Positions 1 to 5,210 of a stretch of DNA of 6,572 bases are shown here, piece by piece. The notes beneath the pieces are model-generated. The model was not told the DNA's origin and made no database searches. It saw nothing but the letters and a program-made list of their open reading frames with translations. This stretch comes from Pseudomonadota bacterium (GTDB lineage: Bacteria > BMS3Abin14), in NCBI GenBank assembly GCA_030636965.1, contig DAOVVW010000051.1, positions 1-6,572 of the forward strand. Direction: 5' to 3'. The translations under genes and the position numbers were made by a program. Position 1 is the stretch's first letter; each line of letters starts with the position of its first letter.

Positions 1-464
1 ACAGGTTTGGGTACGGGAGGACCTTCTATCAAGGCTTCAATCTTCTCTTCGATGATCTCCCGCTCAATGGCCAGAGCCTTGGTATCGATATCAGAGAGAG
101 CTTTTGAGAGCATATCGAAAAGCTCTTTGCCCGAAAACGGTTTTAAAAGATAACCATCGGCGTGTACCCTCAACTGGGCGTGTTTTTCCAGCAGGTCTCT
201 TTCCACCTTTCCGGACATCATGACAACAGGAATATGTGATGTGTCGGGAGATTCTTTAAGATGCCGGAGTAAAACAAAACCCTGCACTTTCGGGATCTCT
301 ATATCGGTAAGGATGATGTCGGGCAGTTCGGACCGTGCAAGAGCAAGGCCCTGTTCACCGTCAGATGCGTTGATAACGTCAAAATCCGTCTCGGAGAGCA
401 GATCGTTGACGTAGGTCTGGAAAAAGAGGTCGTCCTCAATAACGAGAATCTGCTTTGCTTTCAT
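1..464 (-). CDS. Response regulator with N-terminal CheY-like receiver domain (3' end outside window)
   Basis: This is a phosphoacceptor protein of a two-component system. The 154 visible residues start MKAKQILVIEDD and show a complete receiver domain over about residues 4-122. The acidic pair is D11/D12, the phosphorylatable Asp is D54 (ILTDIEIPKVQG), the switch Ser is S84 (VVMMSGK) and the conserved Lys is K108 (LLKPF). After residue 125 comes a charged helical stretch (KALAIEREIIEEKIEALIE), then a Pro-rich linker (GPPVPKP) that runs off the left edge, so an output domain or a further extension is expected but not visible. The ATG at 464 overlaps the TGA of the upstream AMIN gene as ATGA, which indicates translational coupling and a shared transcript. 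There is no stop codon in the window. The receiver call is sure. The output function and the partner kinase are unknown. Confidence 0.93.
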   Translation of the reverse strand, partial: MKAKQILVIEDDLFFQTYVNDLLSETDFDVINASDGEQGLALARSELPDIILTDIEIPKVQGFVLLRHLKESPDTSHIPVVMMSGKVERDLLEKHAQLRVHADGYLLKPFSGKELFDMLSKALSDIDTKALAIEREIIEEKIEALIEGPPVPKP

Positions 465-1045
465 TTCACTCCCTGAAAGCGATCCTGCTGAATGAATGCC
501 CTTAGTACAAGAGATGGGCCTTCCTGATAGAAATCATAACCGATCCTCGATGGAATGATTTCCACTGAAACTTTTACACCGGTGGATCCTGGAGACAGAT
601 CCTCGGTATAGATCTCACCTACAATACGTCCCCCGCCATCGAGATGTCCGAGTAAACCGGTTTTTAATGTTGGAAAAAGTATCTCTATCCACTTCCTCGA
701 GAGCTTAGCCGATGTTGATACGGAGTAATCCACCAATCCGTTAGTGGCGAAAATGACCAGGGCCTCATTGGGCGTTTCAACGATGGAAATGTTATCCAGA
801 ATTCCGGGAGTACCCTCATTTTCGAAGGCCCTTTCCACTTTTTCGGCAACCACCCCGGATTTCGATACCGTTTCATCGGCAGCCAAACTGTTACTGGCAA
901 AGTCGATGGAAGTATTCATGGAAACTCCCGTTACAGGTGGTTCGGTTGAAGTGGGTTTCTCACCCACTGCCAGTGACGAGGCAATGGACAATAACAGGAT
1001 TAAGGGAGGTAACGCCGCAAGCCATACAGAGCGTCCAGGAAACAT
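461..1045 (-). CDS. AMIN-domain-like envelope protein with N-terminal membrane anchor or signal
   Basis: This 194-residue protein has an N-terminal hydrophobic segment (about residues 8-27, WLAALPPLILLLSIASSLAV) after a short basic start. That fits a signal peptide or an uncleaved anchor; I see no lipobox. A Ser/Thr/Pro-rich linker covers about residues 30-65. The C-terminal part (about 86-185) resembles an AMIN domain: a beta-rich pattern with ISIVETPNEALVIFATNG, a 'KWIEILFP' strand, and the closing strands VKVSVEIIPS, YDFYQEGPSLVLRAFI. AMIN domains are known from PilQ secretins and AmiC amidases, where they bind envelope polymers or septal and pilus machinery. No secretin or amidase catalytic domain is attached here. 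The start has a good ribosome site (GGAGAGG at 1051-1057). It lies 5' of the response regulator in the same transcript (4-bp overlap), so a shared envelope or pilus-related signalling role is possible but unproven. The domain call is by pattern only. Confidence 0.75.
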   Translation of the reverse strand: MFPGRSVWLAALPPLILLLSIASSLAVGEKPTSTEPPVTGVSMNTSIDFASNSLAADETVSKSGVVAEKVERAFENEGTPGILDNISIVETPNEALVIFATNGLVDYSVSTSAKLSRKWIEILFPTLKTGLLGHLDGGGRIVGEIYTEDLSPGSTGVKVSVEIIPSRIGYDFYQEGPSLVLRAFIQQDRFQGVK

Positions 1046-1082
1046 CTGATCCTCTCCAGGCGATCCGATCCACCACTGAGCA

Positions 1083-1157
1083 TAAACCAGCCAGGTTCCC
1101 GGCCTCCCACTGGTAGTACCGGAGCTTCAGCACAGGTTATCGGAGGTTTACGGCCTC
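1083..1157 (-). promoter_or_regulatory. Structured 5' leader of the AMIN operon (unassigned RNA element)
   Basis: The transcribed leader can fold compactly. A 6-bp helix joins UAAACC (1150-1145) to GGUUUA (1088-1083). Inside it are two hairpins directly next to each other: CUCC/GGAG (1124-1121 with 1107-1104) with an inner GGU-ACU-ACC, and GCCGG-GAAC-CUGGC (1103-1099 with 1094-1090, one G-U pair). A competing small hairpin, GAGG/CCUC, sits at 1157-1143. The element ends about 25 nt before the Shine-Dalgarno and is not followed by a U tract. The three-way-junction shape in a long leader is what a cis-regulatory RNA would look like, but I cannot match it to a known class. The pairing was found by eye and not scored. 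Confidence 0.35.
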
Positions 1158-1180
1158 ACATATCTCCTTAACTGGAAACA

Positions 1181-1207
1181 ATTATCATGCGCCTTTGTGC
1201 CTGTCAA
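1181..1207 (-). promoter_or_regulatory. Sigma-70 type promoter for the AMIN-response regulator operon
   Basis: Reading the minus strand, a perfect -35 TTGACA (1202-1207) is followed after 15 bp by GATAAT (1181-1186), which matches the -10 consensus at five of six positions. The spacer is slightly short. Transcription would start near 1174, leaving a leader of about 128 nt before the ATG at 1045. The promoter lies between argC and the AMIN gene, so this pair need not depend on argC read-through. Confidence 0.6.
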
Positions 1208-1269
1208 GGTTCATCGATGTCTGCTGCCGCTGTAACATCGTAGAAAATCTAGGTTTTTCCTGCTCGCCC

Positions 1270-2313
1270 TCAGGGATACAGGGGAAAGTCCGCAAGGCCC
1301 ACGTCCTCGCCAAAACCGAACATGAGGTTCATGTTCTGGACAGCCAGGCCGGCGGCGCCCTTAACAAGGTTGTCCAGAACAGATATAACCACTACCTTGC
1401 CTGTCCTTTTGTCATATCTGGGGGCCAGAATACACTGGTTTGTCCCGCAGACATCCTTAAGACACGGAAGGGGCGCGCTTAAATCTCTCACAGTAACAAA
1501 GGGCTCAGCCAAGTACCTTTTCCTGTACAGTTCCACAAGGGAACCTTCATCCATATCATCCAATGAACTGGCATAGATGCTTGTAAGGATACCTCTGCTG
1601 ACAGGAAGCAGGTGCGGAGTGAAGGTGAGTTTCACATCAATCTGACAGATACCTCCCAATTCCTGTTCCATTTCGCAGATATGCCTGTGCGTCCCCGCGA
1701 TGCTGTAGGCACTAAAGTTTGAATATACCTCCGGAAAGTGGAGGTTTGGCTTCGGTTCTCTTCCCGCACCGCTGACCCCTGATTTGCTGTCTGCGACAAT
1801 GGAATCGAGGCCCACCAACCCTTCCTCCAGCAAAGGTATGAGGGCCAGTATTACGCTCACAGGATAGCAGCCGGGGTTTGCGACCAGGGTGGCGTCCGCT
1901 ATTTCTTCTCTGTAGAGCTCAGGCAACCCGTAAACGGCTTCAGACAGGAGTTCCGGTTGTGTGTGCTCACCGTACCATTTACTGAAAACCTCAGGGTCCC
2001 GCAACCTGAAATCTGCTGAGAGATCGATGACCCTTTTCCCTTTCTTGTAAAGATCCGCGGATATGTTCATGGACTCCCCGTGAGGAAGGCATACAAATAG
2101 AAGTTCAGCCGCGGATACGGCTTCTTTCATATCAAATTCTGAGAGAACAAGTTCCTGAGCGTTATATAGATGCGGCATTACATCGCAGATGGCCTGGCCG
2201 GACCACCTTCTCGACGTCGCGTAAGCAAGCTCCGCCTTCGGATGATTCTGAAGTATCCTTACCAGCTCCATCCCGGTGTATCCGGTTGCGCCTATTATTC
2301 CTACTCTGGTCAT
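1270..2313 (-). CDS. argC: N-acetyl-gamma-glutamyl-phosphate reductase
   Basis: This is the third step of arginine biosynthesis: NADPH-dependent reduction of N-acetylglutamyl 5-phosphate to N-acetylglutamate 5-semialdehyde in the cytoplasm. At 347 residues it has the usual full length for the long ArgC type. The N-terminal nucleotide-binding loop is GIIGATGYTG (5-14). The catalytic Cys is C149 in VANPGCYPVS. Other family blocks are VIDLSADFRLRD (95-106), DSKSGVSGAGREP (175-187) and the His-bearing GTHRHICEM (207-215). The C-terminal domain closes with VKGAAGLAVQNMN. The ATG is preceded by GGAGGG (2319-2324, minus strand). It lies downstream of rpsI in the same direction, but a strong terminator and a heptamer-repeat array separate them, so its promoter is expected inside that array. 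I found no convincing -10/-35 pair there. No clear terminator follows its stop. Confidence 0.97.
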   Translation of the reverse strand: MTRVGIIGATGYTGMELVRILQNHPKAELAYATSRRWSGQAICDVMPHLYNAQELVLSEFDMKEAVSAAELLFVCLPHGESMNISADLYKKGKRVIDLSADFRLRDPEVFSKWYGEHTQPELLSEAVYGLPELYREEIADATLVANPGCYPVSVILALIPLLEEGLVGLDSIVADSKSGVSGAGREPKPNLHFPEVYSNFSAYSIAGTHRHICEMEQELGGICQIDVKLTFTPHLLPVSRGILTSIYASSLDDMDEGSLVELYRKRYLAEPFVTVRDLSAPLPCLKDVCGTNQCILAPRYDKRTGKVVVISVLDNLVKGAAGLAVQNMNLMFGFGEDVGLADFPLYP

Positions 2314-2336
2314 TTCTCCCTCCGGGTTGAATTACA

Positions 2337-2357
2337 GTCCAAGGTCCAAGGTCCAAC
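2337..2357 (+). repeat. Tandem heptamer array, GTCCAAG/GTCCAAC word
   Basis: Three consecutive 7-bp units: GTCCAAG, GTCCAAG, GTCCAAC. The array starts 24 bp upstream of the argC start codon, so it lies in the argC leader or promoter region. The last 14 bp plus GT (2344-2359) recur exactly, inverted, at 3723-3738. Confidence 0.85.
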
Positions 2358-2380
2358 GTTTATCAAATCCAGGATCGTAA

Positions 2381-2408
2381 TGCGTGATGCGTGACGCGTG
2401 ATTAGTAA
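2381..2408 (+). repeat. Tandem heptamer array, TGCGTGA word
   Basis: Consecutive 7-bp units TGCGTGA, TGCGTGA and CGCGTGA are followed in phase by the diverged TTAGTAA. A 16-bp block of it (2384-2399) recurs exactly, inverted, at 3700-3715. Confidence 0.85.
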
Positions 2409-2411
2409 TAT

Positions 2412-2449
2412 GTCTAATGTTCTAATATCTAATGCTCTACTGTTCTAAA
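2412..2449 (+). repeat. Degenerate 7/8-bp tandem array, xTCTAAT word
   Basis: The units are 7 or 8 bp long: GTCTAAT, GTTCTAAT, ATCTAAT, GCTCTACT, GTTCTAAA. The blocks 2413-2424 and 2425-2439 recur exactly, inverted, at 3611-3622 and 3626-3640, but in swapped order. Confidence 0.8.
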
Positions 2450-2454
2450 CCCAA

Positions 2455-2489
2455 TTTCCAATATCGAATTTCGAATATCGACTATCCAC
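2455..2489 (+). repeat. Degenerate tandem heptamer array, TATCGAA word
   Basis: Five in-phase 7-bp units run without a break: TTTCCAA, TATCGAA, TTTCGAA, then TATCGAC and TATCCAC. This array lies between the xTCTAAT array and the rpsI terminator. I see no second copy of this word in the window. Confidence 0.8.
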
Positions 2490-2504
2490 ATTACTAATTG
2501 GCAT

Positions 2505-2538
2505 AAAAAAAGGGAAGGACGATACGCCCTTCCCTTTT
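2505..2538 (-). terminator. Rho-independent terminator of the rplM-rpsI operon
   Basis: On the minus strand an 11-bp stem (AAAAGGGAAGG at 2538-2528 with CCTTCCCTTTT at 2518-2508) encloses a 9-nt loop and runs into a tract of seven U. It begins 19 bp after the rpsI stop codon. It should stop most transcription before argC. The plus-strand reading has only a short T run, so the terminator is essentially one-directional. Confidence 0.93.
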
Positions 2539-2557
2539 GACAGTAAATCGATGGATA

Positions 2558-2950
2558 TTAACGTTTGGAGAACTGGAATCTGGCGCGTGCACCTCTCTGT
2601 CCGTACTTTTTACGCTCAACTTCTCGGGCATCCCTGGTCAGGTAGCCTGCTTTTTTCAGCGGTTTCCTGAAATCAGGAGAAACATCCAGCAGCGCCCTGC
2701 TGATCCCGTGCTTTATGGCACCTGCCTGCCCGCTCACGCCTCCACCTCTAACATTAACGCTGACGTCAAATTTCCCAACTGTGTCGGTAACCTCAAAGGG
2801 CTGCATGATGATCATCTTGAGAGTCTCGCGCGCAAGGTACTCGTCGGCATCCTTCTTGTTGATAAGAACGTTTCCTTCCCCCGGCTTGAGATAGACTCTA
2901 GCGACGCAAGTTTTTCTCGTTCCTTTTCCGTAATATTTTTCTTCTGCCAT
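2558..2950 (-). CDS. rpsI: 30S ribosomal protein S9
   Basis: This is a structural protein of the small ribosomal subunit head whose C-terminal tail reaches towards the P-site tRNA. At 130 residues it is a standard bacterial length. Family blocks are clear: [19 protein letters not shown] (8-26), the Gly-rich [20 protein letters not shown] (69-88), and the basic C-terminus with [20 protein letters not shown] ending in FSKR, the tail that contacts tRNA. The start has GAGGT eight bases upstream (2955-2959 region). Its ATG follows the rplM stop by 16 bp, so the two are co-transcribed. A strong terminator follows the gene. Confidence 0.98.
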   Translation of the reverse strand: MAEEKYYGKGTRKTCVARVYLKPGEGNVLINKKDADEYLARETLKMIIMQPFEVTDTVGKFDVSVNVRGGGVSGQAGAIKHGISRALLDVSPDFRKPLKKAGYLTRDAREVERKKYGQRGARARFQFSKR

Positions 2951-2966
2951 TTGCTTACCTCAGGCT

Positions 2967-3395
2967 CTAGAATGCCACTTTTCGAGGCTGTTGTGCCTCA
3001 TGGGGATGATCGGGACCCGCGTAAACCTTCAGTTTGTTGAAGATTTTCCGGCCCAGCTTGTTCTTGGGCAGCATACCCTTCACTGCCTTCCTGACGAGTT
3101 CTTCCGGCTTCTTCTCCAGGAGATCCTTTGCCTTGATATTCTTGATGCCGCCGGGGTATCCAGAGTGCCAGTAATACACCTTTTCATCAAGCTTGTTGCC
3201 GGAAAGGATCACCTTGTCCGCGTTGACAACCACAACAAAATCGCCGGTATCAACGTGGGGTGTAAAAATTGGCTTATCCTTTCCCCTGAGTATCAGGGCT
3301 ATCCGGCTTGCCAGGCGGCCGAGCACTTGGCCTTCAGCGTCCACCACAACCCAGTTTCTTTCAACATCGCTTTTTTTGGCGGAGTAAGTTTTCAT
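2967..3395 (-). CDS. rplM: 50S ribosomal protein L13
   Basis: This is an early-assembly protein of the large ribosomal subunit. From the ATG at 3395 it is 142 residues, the same as the typical bacterial L13, starting [20 protein letters not shown]. Family blocks are [19 protein letters not shown] (24-42), [20 protein letters not shown] (47-66), [10 protein letters not shown] (74-83), [13 protein letters not shown] (104-116) and [15 protein letters not shown] (123-137). An in-frame GTG at 3428 would add 11 residues ([11 protein letters not shown]). I prefer 3395 because GAGGAA lies about 10 nt before it and the family starts at MKT. It is the first gene of the rplM-rpsI operon, and its leader holds a TTGACA promoter element. 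Confidence 0.97.
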   Translation of the reverse strand: MKTYSAKKSDVERNWVVVDAEGQVLGRLASRIALILRGKDKPIFTPHVDTGDFVVVVNADKVILSGNKLDEKVYYWHSGYPGGIKNIKAKDLLEKKPEELVRKAVKGMLPKNKLGRKIFNKLKVYAGPDHPHEAQQPRKVAF

Positions 3396-3451
3396 GTTTT
3401 TCAAGTTCCTCACTGAATCTGATTGCACAAGAAGAAAACGAATAGCGGAAA

Positions 3452-3477
3452 TTAGTATATATCCGGGTAGATGTCAA
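3452..3477 (-). promoter_or_regulatory. Probable promoter of rplM-rpsI
   Basis: A perfect TTGACA -35 lies at 3472-3477 on the minus strand. The -10 is uncertain. ACTAAT (3452-3457) is 15 bp away with four of six matches, while TATACT (3454-3459) matches better but is only 12 bp away. The AT-rich position 50-80 bp before the rplM start suits a ribosomal-protein promoter. Confidence 0.5.
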
Positions 3478-3490
3478 TAGGTTAGTGATA

Positions 3491-3523
3491 GGGAGGAGGG
3501 AGGAGGGGCCGGCTTACGGCCGG
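3491..3523. repeat. Purine heptamer pair and GC-rich palindrome
   Basis: Two GGGAGGA units (3491-3497, 3498-3504) lead into a GC-rich palindrome. GGCCG (3507-3511) pairs with CGGCC (3517-3521) round GCTTA; the alternative register is CCGGC/GCCGG (3509-3523). No T tract follows on either strand, so it is not a standard terminator. It forms the edge of the 3491-3738 repeat region next to the rplM promoter. Confidence 0.6.
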
Positions 3524-3524
3524 A

Positions 3525-3552
3525 GTCCAATGACCAACGTCCAATGTCCAAC
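3525..3552 (+). repeat. Tandem heptamer array, GTCCAAT/GTCCAAC word (left arm)
   Basis: Four in-phase units: GTCCAAT, GACCAAC, GTCCAAT, GTCCAAC. The same word in opposite orientation closes the region at 3723-3738, so this is the left inverted arm of a 214-bp non-coding element. Confidence 0.85.
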
Positions 3553-3559
3553 GTGTTTT

Positions 3560-3577
3560 CACCACAGAGTCACAGAG
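3560..3577 (+). repeat. CACAGAG direct repeat
   Basis: CACCACAGAGTCACAGAG holds two CACAGAG units separated by one base, giving 8-bp spacing. A G-rich stretch of roughly 8-bp units (GGGGGTGT, GGGGGTAT type) follows to about 3610. I see no gene in this stretch. Confidence 0.6.
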
Positions 3578-3610
3578 TATATGGGGAATGGGGGTGTGGG
3601 GGTATGGGAG

Positions 3611-3640
3611 TAGAACATTAGAAATTAGAGCATTAGATAT
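3611..3640 (+). repeat. Degenerate array of ATTAGA word
   Basis: The units are 7-8 bp (ACATTAG, AAATTAG, AGCATTAG). Read in reverse this is the xTCTAAT word of 2412-2449. Blocks of 12 and 15 bp are exact inverted copies of 2413-2424 and 2425-2439. Confidence 0.8.
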
Positions 3641-3664
3641 TTGAAAATGGATTGATTTAAATTA

Positions 3665-3738
3665 ACTAATCACCAATTACCAATCACTAATTACTCATAA
3701 CGCGTCACGCATCACGTAAACCACGTTGGACCTTGGAC
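3665..3738 (+). repeat. Compound heptamer array: ACYAATY to ACGCRTC to YTTGGAC (right arm)
   Basis: Eight in-phase units run from 3665 to 3720, every one starting with AC: ACTAATC, ACCAATT and variants, then ACTCATA, ACGCGTC, ACGCATC, ACGTAAA. After a 4-bp break come GTTGGAC and CTTGGAC (3725-3738), the inverted GTCCAA word. The drift from one word to the next without loss of the 7-bp phase is striking. The array ends 16 bp from the stop codon of the membrane protein gene. Confidence 0.87.
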
Positions 3739-3754
3739 GCGTTTTAGCCGCCAC

Positions 3755-4147
3755 CTAGCGCGTCAAATCTCCCCCCATCACCTCCACGGCATAGAGGATC
3801 ACGAATACAGCGATGAAACCCATGAAGAGTATCGGGGTCCATTCCCCCTCAAGTATCCACCAATCCTCAAGATAGGGATATTTGTCCCAGAAGGCATCGC
3901 CCAGTTTGGGAGCCATGAAATTGAGCACACCCAGTAAAAAGAAGGGAGTTACTGAAATTATCAGGACCGCTATCTTTATGACCCTGTTGGATACCGGCAC
4001 TTTCAGTATATCCCGCTCCACCAGGATTCCAAGGACAACAAAGGGCACACAGAAAACTATAACCTTTGCCGTAAAGACCAGGATGTCCTTCCAGTGGGCA
4101 GGATCGATGCCGGTGGCGCTTCCCAGAACAGGTATAAGAAAGTCCAA
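3755..4147 (-). CDS. Small three-helix membrane protein, function unknown
   Basis: I do not recognise this family. From a TTG start at 4147 the protein is 130 residues with three predicted membrane helices: about 21-43 (DILVFTAKVIVFCVPFVVLG), 57-78 and 104-123. A Trp-rich extramembrane loop (DAFWDKYPYLEDWWILEGEW, 84-103) lies between helices 2 and 3. The C-terminus is short (MGGDLTR). The TTG is chosen because GGAGG lies exactly 8 nt before it (4156-4160) and because a near-perfect promoter covers 4167-4195. Upstream ATGs at 4168 and 4222 would fall within or before that promoter, and the 4222 start would draw its first codons from a repeat array. It appears to be a single-gene transcript between repeat regions. 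The neighbouring genes give no functional clue. Confidence 0.75.
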   Translation of the reverse strand: MDFLIPVLGSATGIDPAHWKDILVFTAKVIVFCVPFVVLGILVERDILKVPVSNRVIKIAVLIISVTPFFLLGVLNFMAPKLGDAFWDKYPYLEDWWILEGEWTPILFMGFIAVFVILYAVEVMGGDLTR

Positions 4148-4166
4148 TAAATTATCCTCCGGGGGC

Positions 4167-4195
4167 ATGATATGCCAGGCGCATACATGTGTCAA
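4167..4195 (-). promoter_or_regulatory. Strong sigma-70 promoter of the membrane protein gene
   Basis: TTGACA (4190-4195) and TATCAT (4167-4172) are separated by exactly 17 bp on the minus strand, with one mismatch in all. The start of transcription should fall near 4160, right at the GGAGG ribosome site, giving a very short leader before the TTG at 4147. The GTTCAAC repeat array begins 15 bp upstream of the -35. Confidence 0.75.
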
Positions 4196-4209
4196 CAGAC
4201 TGCGCCTGT

Positions 4210-4237
4210 GTTCAACGTTCAACGTTTAACGTTCAAG
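4210..4237 (+). repeat. Tandem heptamer array, GTTCAAC word (left arm)
   Basis: Four in-phase units: GTTCAAC, GTTCAAC, GTTTAAC, GTTCAAG. The opposite-facing arm is at 4322-4354. The array lies just upstream of the membrane protein promoter. The word differs by one base from GTCCAAC of the other arrays. The 84 bp between the arms hold no gene. Confidence 0.87.
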
Positions 4238-4321
4238 GTTTTATCCTGAAACATATAATCTGGAGATACTTACTTTCTGAGGAAAATGTGTATTAATGCT
4301 ATTGATTTAGTACTTCACAAA

Positions 4322-4354
4322 TTGACGTTGAACGTTGAACAATCAACCTTGAAC
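4322..4354 (+). repeat. Tandem heptamer array, GTTGAAC word (right arm)
   Basis: In-phase units after a partial TTGAC are GTTGAAC, GTTGAAC, AATCAAC, CTTGAAC. This is the reverse complement of the word at 4210-4237, giving an inverted pair that spans 4210-4354. It lies about 75 bp before the flavin reductase start. I found no convincing promoter for that gene between array and start codon. Confidence 0.85.
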
Positions 4355-4427
4355 TCTCCCAAGCCCACAAAACACTGGATATTTACCTCGTGTAGTTTAA
4401 GATTATCTGAAAACAGGAGGATAACCG

Positions 4428-4994
4428 ATGAATAAAGTCCAATTGAAGCCCAGCACCTACCTTTGTCCCGTTCCGGCGGCCCTGGTTTCCTGTCAGGACA
4501 AAGGCGGCAGGCCAAATATAATAACGATCGCCTGGACCGGGGTTGTCTGCTCTGACCCCCCCATGCTGAGTATAAGTATACGGCCCAGCAGGTACTCCCA
4601 CGGCATAATCAAGGAAGCCGGCGAGTTCGTCGTAAACATCCCCTCGGCAGATATAATCCGCAAAGTTGACCTGTGCGGGATCATCTCGGGCAGGGATTCG
4701 GACAAGTTCGAAAAGGCCGGTCTTACTCCTTTACCTGCATCACATATCTCCGCTCCCCTGATAAAGGAGTGTCCAATAAATATGGAATGCAGATTGGCTG
4801 AGATCGTACCCCTAGGTGTCCACGACATGTTTCTTGGGGAAATAGTAGCAACTCATATTAATGAAGACTGCGTTGACGATAGTGGAAAGGTAAACGTGGG
4901 GAAGATCGATCCCCTTGCCTACACACCGCCGGACAGGTCCTACAGATCCATGGGAGATGTGTTAGGGAGTTATGGCTTCGCTAGGAAAAAATAG
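4428..4994 (+). CDS. Flavin reductase-like FMN-binding protein (flavoredoxin type)
   Basis: This 188-residue protein belongs to the flavin reductase-like split-barrel family, whose members bind FMN and pass electrons from NAD(P)H or iron-sulfur proteins, as flavoredoxin does. The N-terminal half carries the family pattern: PVPAALVSCQDKGGRPNIIT (15-34), then AWTGVVCSDPPMLSISIR (35-52) and a 'RYSHGIIKEAGEFVVN' block (55-70), where the flavin phosphate and ring are held in relatives. The C-terminus has LGEIVATHIN and ends GSYGFARKK. Residues C13, C22, C41, C83, C115 and C121 do not form a cluster motif. It probably acts in the cytoplasm. Its ribosome site is strong (AGGAGG 7 nt before ATG). It is the only plus-strand gene here and converges on the MscS gene. 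Its TAG stop is also the first three bases of an inverted-repeat arm. The physiological substrate is unknown. Confidence 0.9.
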   Translation: MNKVQLKPSTYLCPVPAALVSCQDKGGRPNIITIAWTGVVCSDPPMLSISIRPSRYSHGIIKEAGEFVVNIPSADIIRKVDLCGIISGRDSDKFEKAGLTPLPASHISAPLIKECPINMECRLAEIVPLGVHDMFLGEIVATHINEDCVDDSGKVNVGKIDPLAYTPPDRSYRSMGDVLGSYGFARKK

Positions 4995-5023
4995 TTTCTG
5001 GTTTCTAATTTCTAGTTTCTAGT
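4992..5023 (+). repeat. Tandem heptamer array, TTTCTAG word (left arm)
   Basis: TAG is followed by four 7-bp units (TTTCTGG, TTTCTAA, TTTCTAG, TTTCTAG wording) and T. The 32-bp arm matches the reverse complement of 5211-5242 at 29 of 32 positions. Its first three bases are the stop codon of the flavin reductase gene. Confidence 0.92.
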
Positions 5024-5027
5024 CACG

Positions 5028-5075
5028 AAAAGTTTACTATTGCAACACATTTTACGAGTCGAAAAGTAAACTTTT
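5028..5075. repeat. Internal hairpin of the convergent intergenic element
   Basis: AAAAGTTTACT (5028-5038) and AGTAAACTTTT (5065-5075) are perfect 11-bp inverted copies round a 26-nt loop. The words CGAAAAGT, TTACTATT and AACACA also occur twice here as direct copies. The rest of the spacer (5076-5210) is AT-rich, holds no coding frame that I believe, and has no clear terminator. Confidence 0.65.
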
Positions 5076-5210
5076 TACTATTAACACACAACTCTAGTAC
5101 ATTAACTATATACTTTAAGTATTGCGTATAACTATTTGTGATATAAGACTTATAATAATAGCCAACTAAAGGTAATTTGGTTACTGCATCTCCCAGTTTT
5201 TTTCGCCCTT

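Noticed and set aside
1104..1124. Similarity to part of 5S rRNA (GGTACTACCAGTGGGAG) and a D-arm-like GCTCAGTGGTGG further on (about 1067-1078, minus strand)
   Set aside because: The resemblance is limited to short stretches. The rest of a 5S molecule or a tRNA cloverleaf is missing, so chance similarity is more likely than an rRNA or tRNA fragment.
1083..1160. Leader of the AMIN operon as a c-di-GMP, TPP or cobalamin riboswitch
   Set aside because: Single words look familiar on one strand or the other (AACCTGGCTGG, CCACTG, GGCCGGGAACC), but the ordered core motifs of these classes are not present together in the right order, so no class is assigned.
1208..1269. Terminator after argC
   Set aside because: Only weak pairings exist (GAAAA/TTTTC; GATGT/ACATC), without a GC-rich stem or a U tract.
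1195..1482. Plus-strand reading frames opposite argC, S9, L13 and the MscS gene
   Set aside because: They lie antisense to well-supported conserved genes, show no recognisable protein features and lack ribosome sites, so they are shadows of the real genes.
2337..2489. CRISPR array
   Set aside because: The repeats are 7 bp, contiguous and degenerate, with no unique spacers between conserved 25-37-bp repeats and no cas genes nearby.
3396..3428. Upstream GTG start for L13 at 3428
   Set aside because: It would add 11 residues not typical of L13 and would place the likely ribosome site inside the coding region; the ATG at 3395 gives the usual 142 residues.
4231..4259. Plus-strand promoter with TATAAT at 4254-4259 for the flavin reductase
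   Set aside because: The -10 is perfect, but no acceptable -35 lies 15-19 bp upstream, only repeat sequence, and it would leave a leader of about 160 nt. Not strong enough to list.
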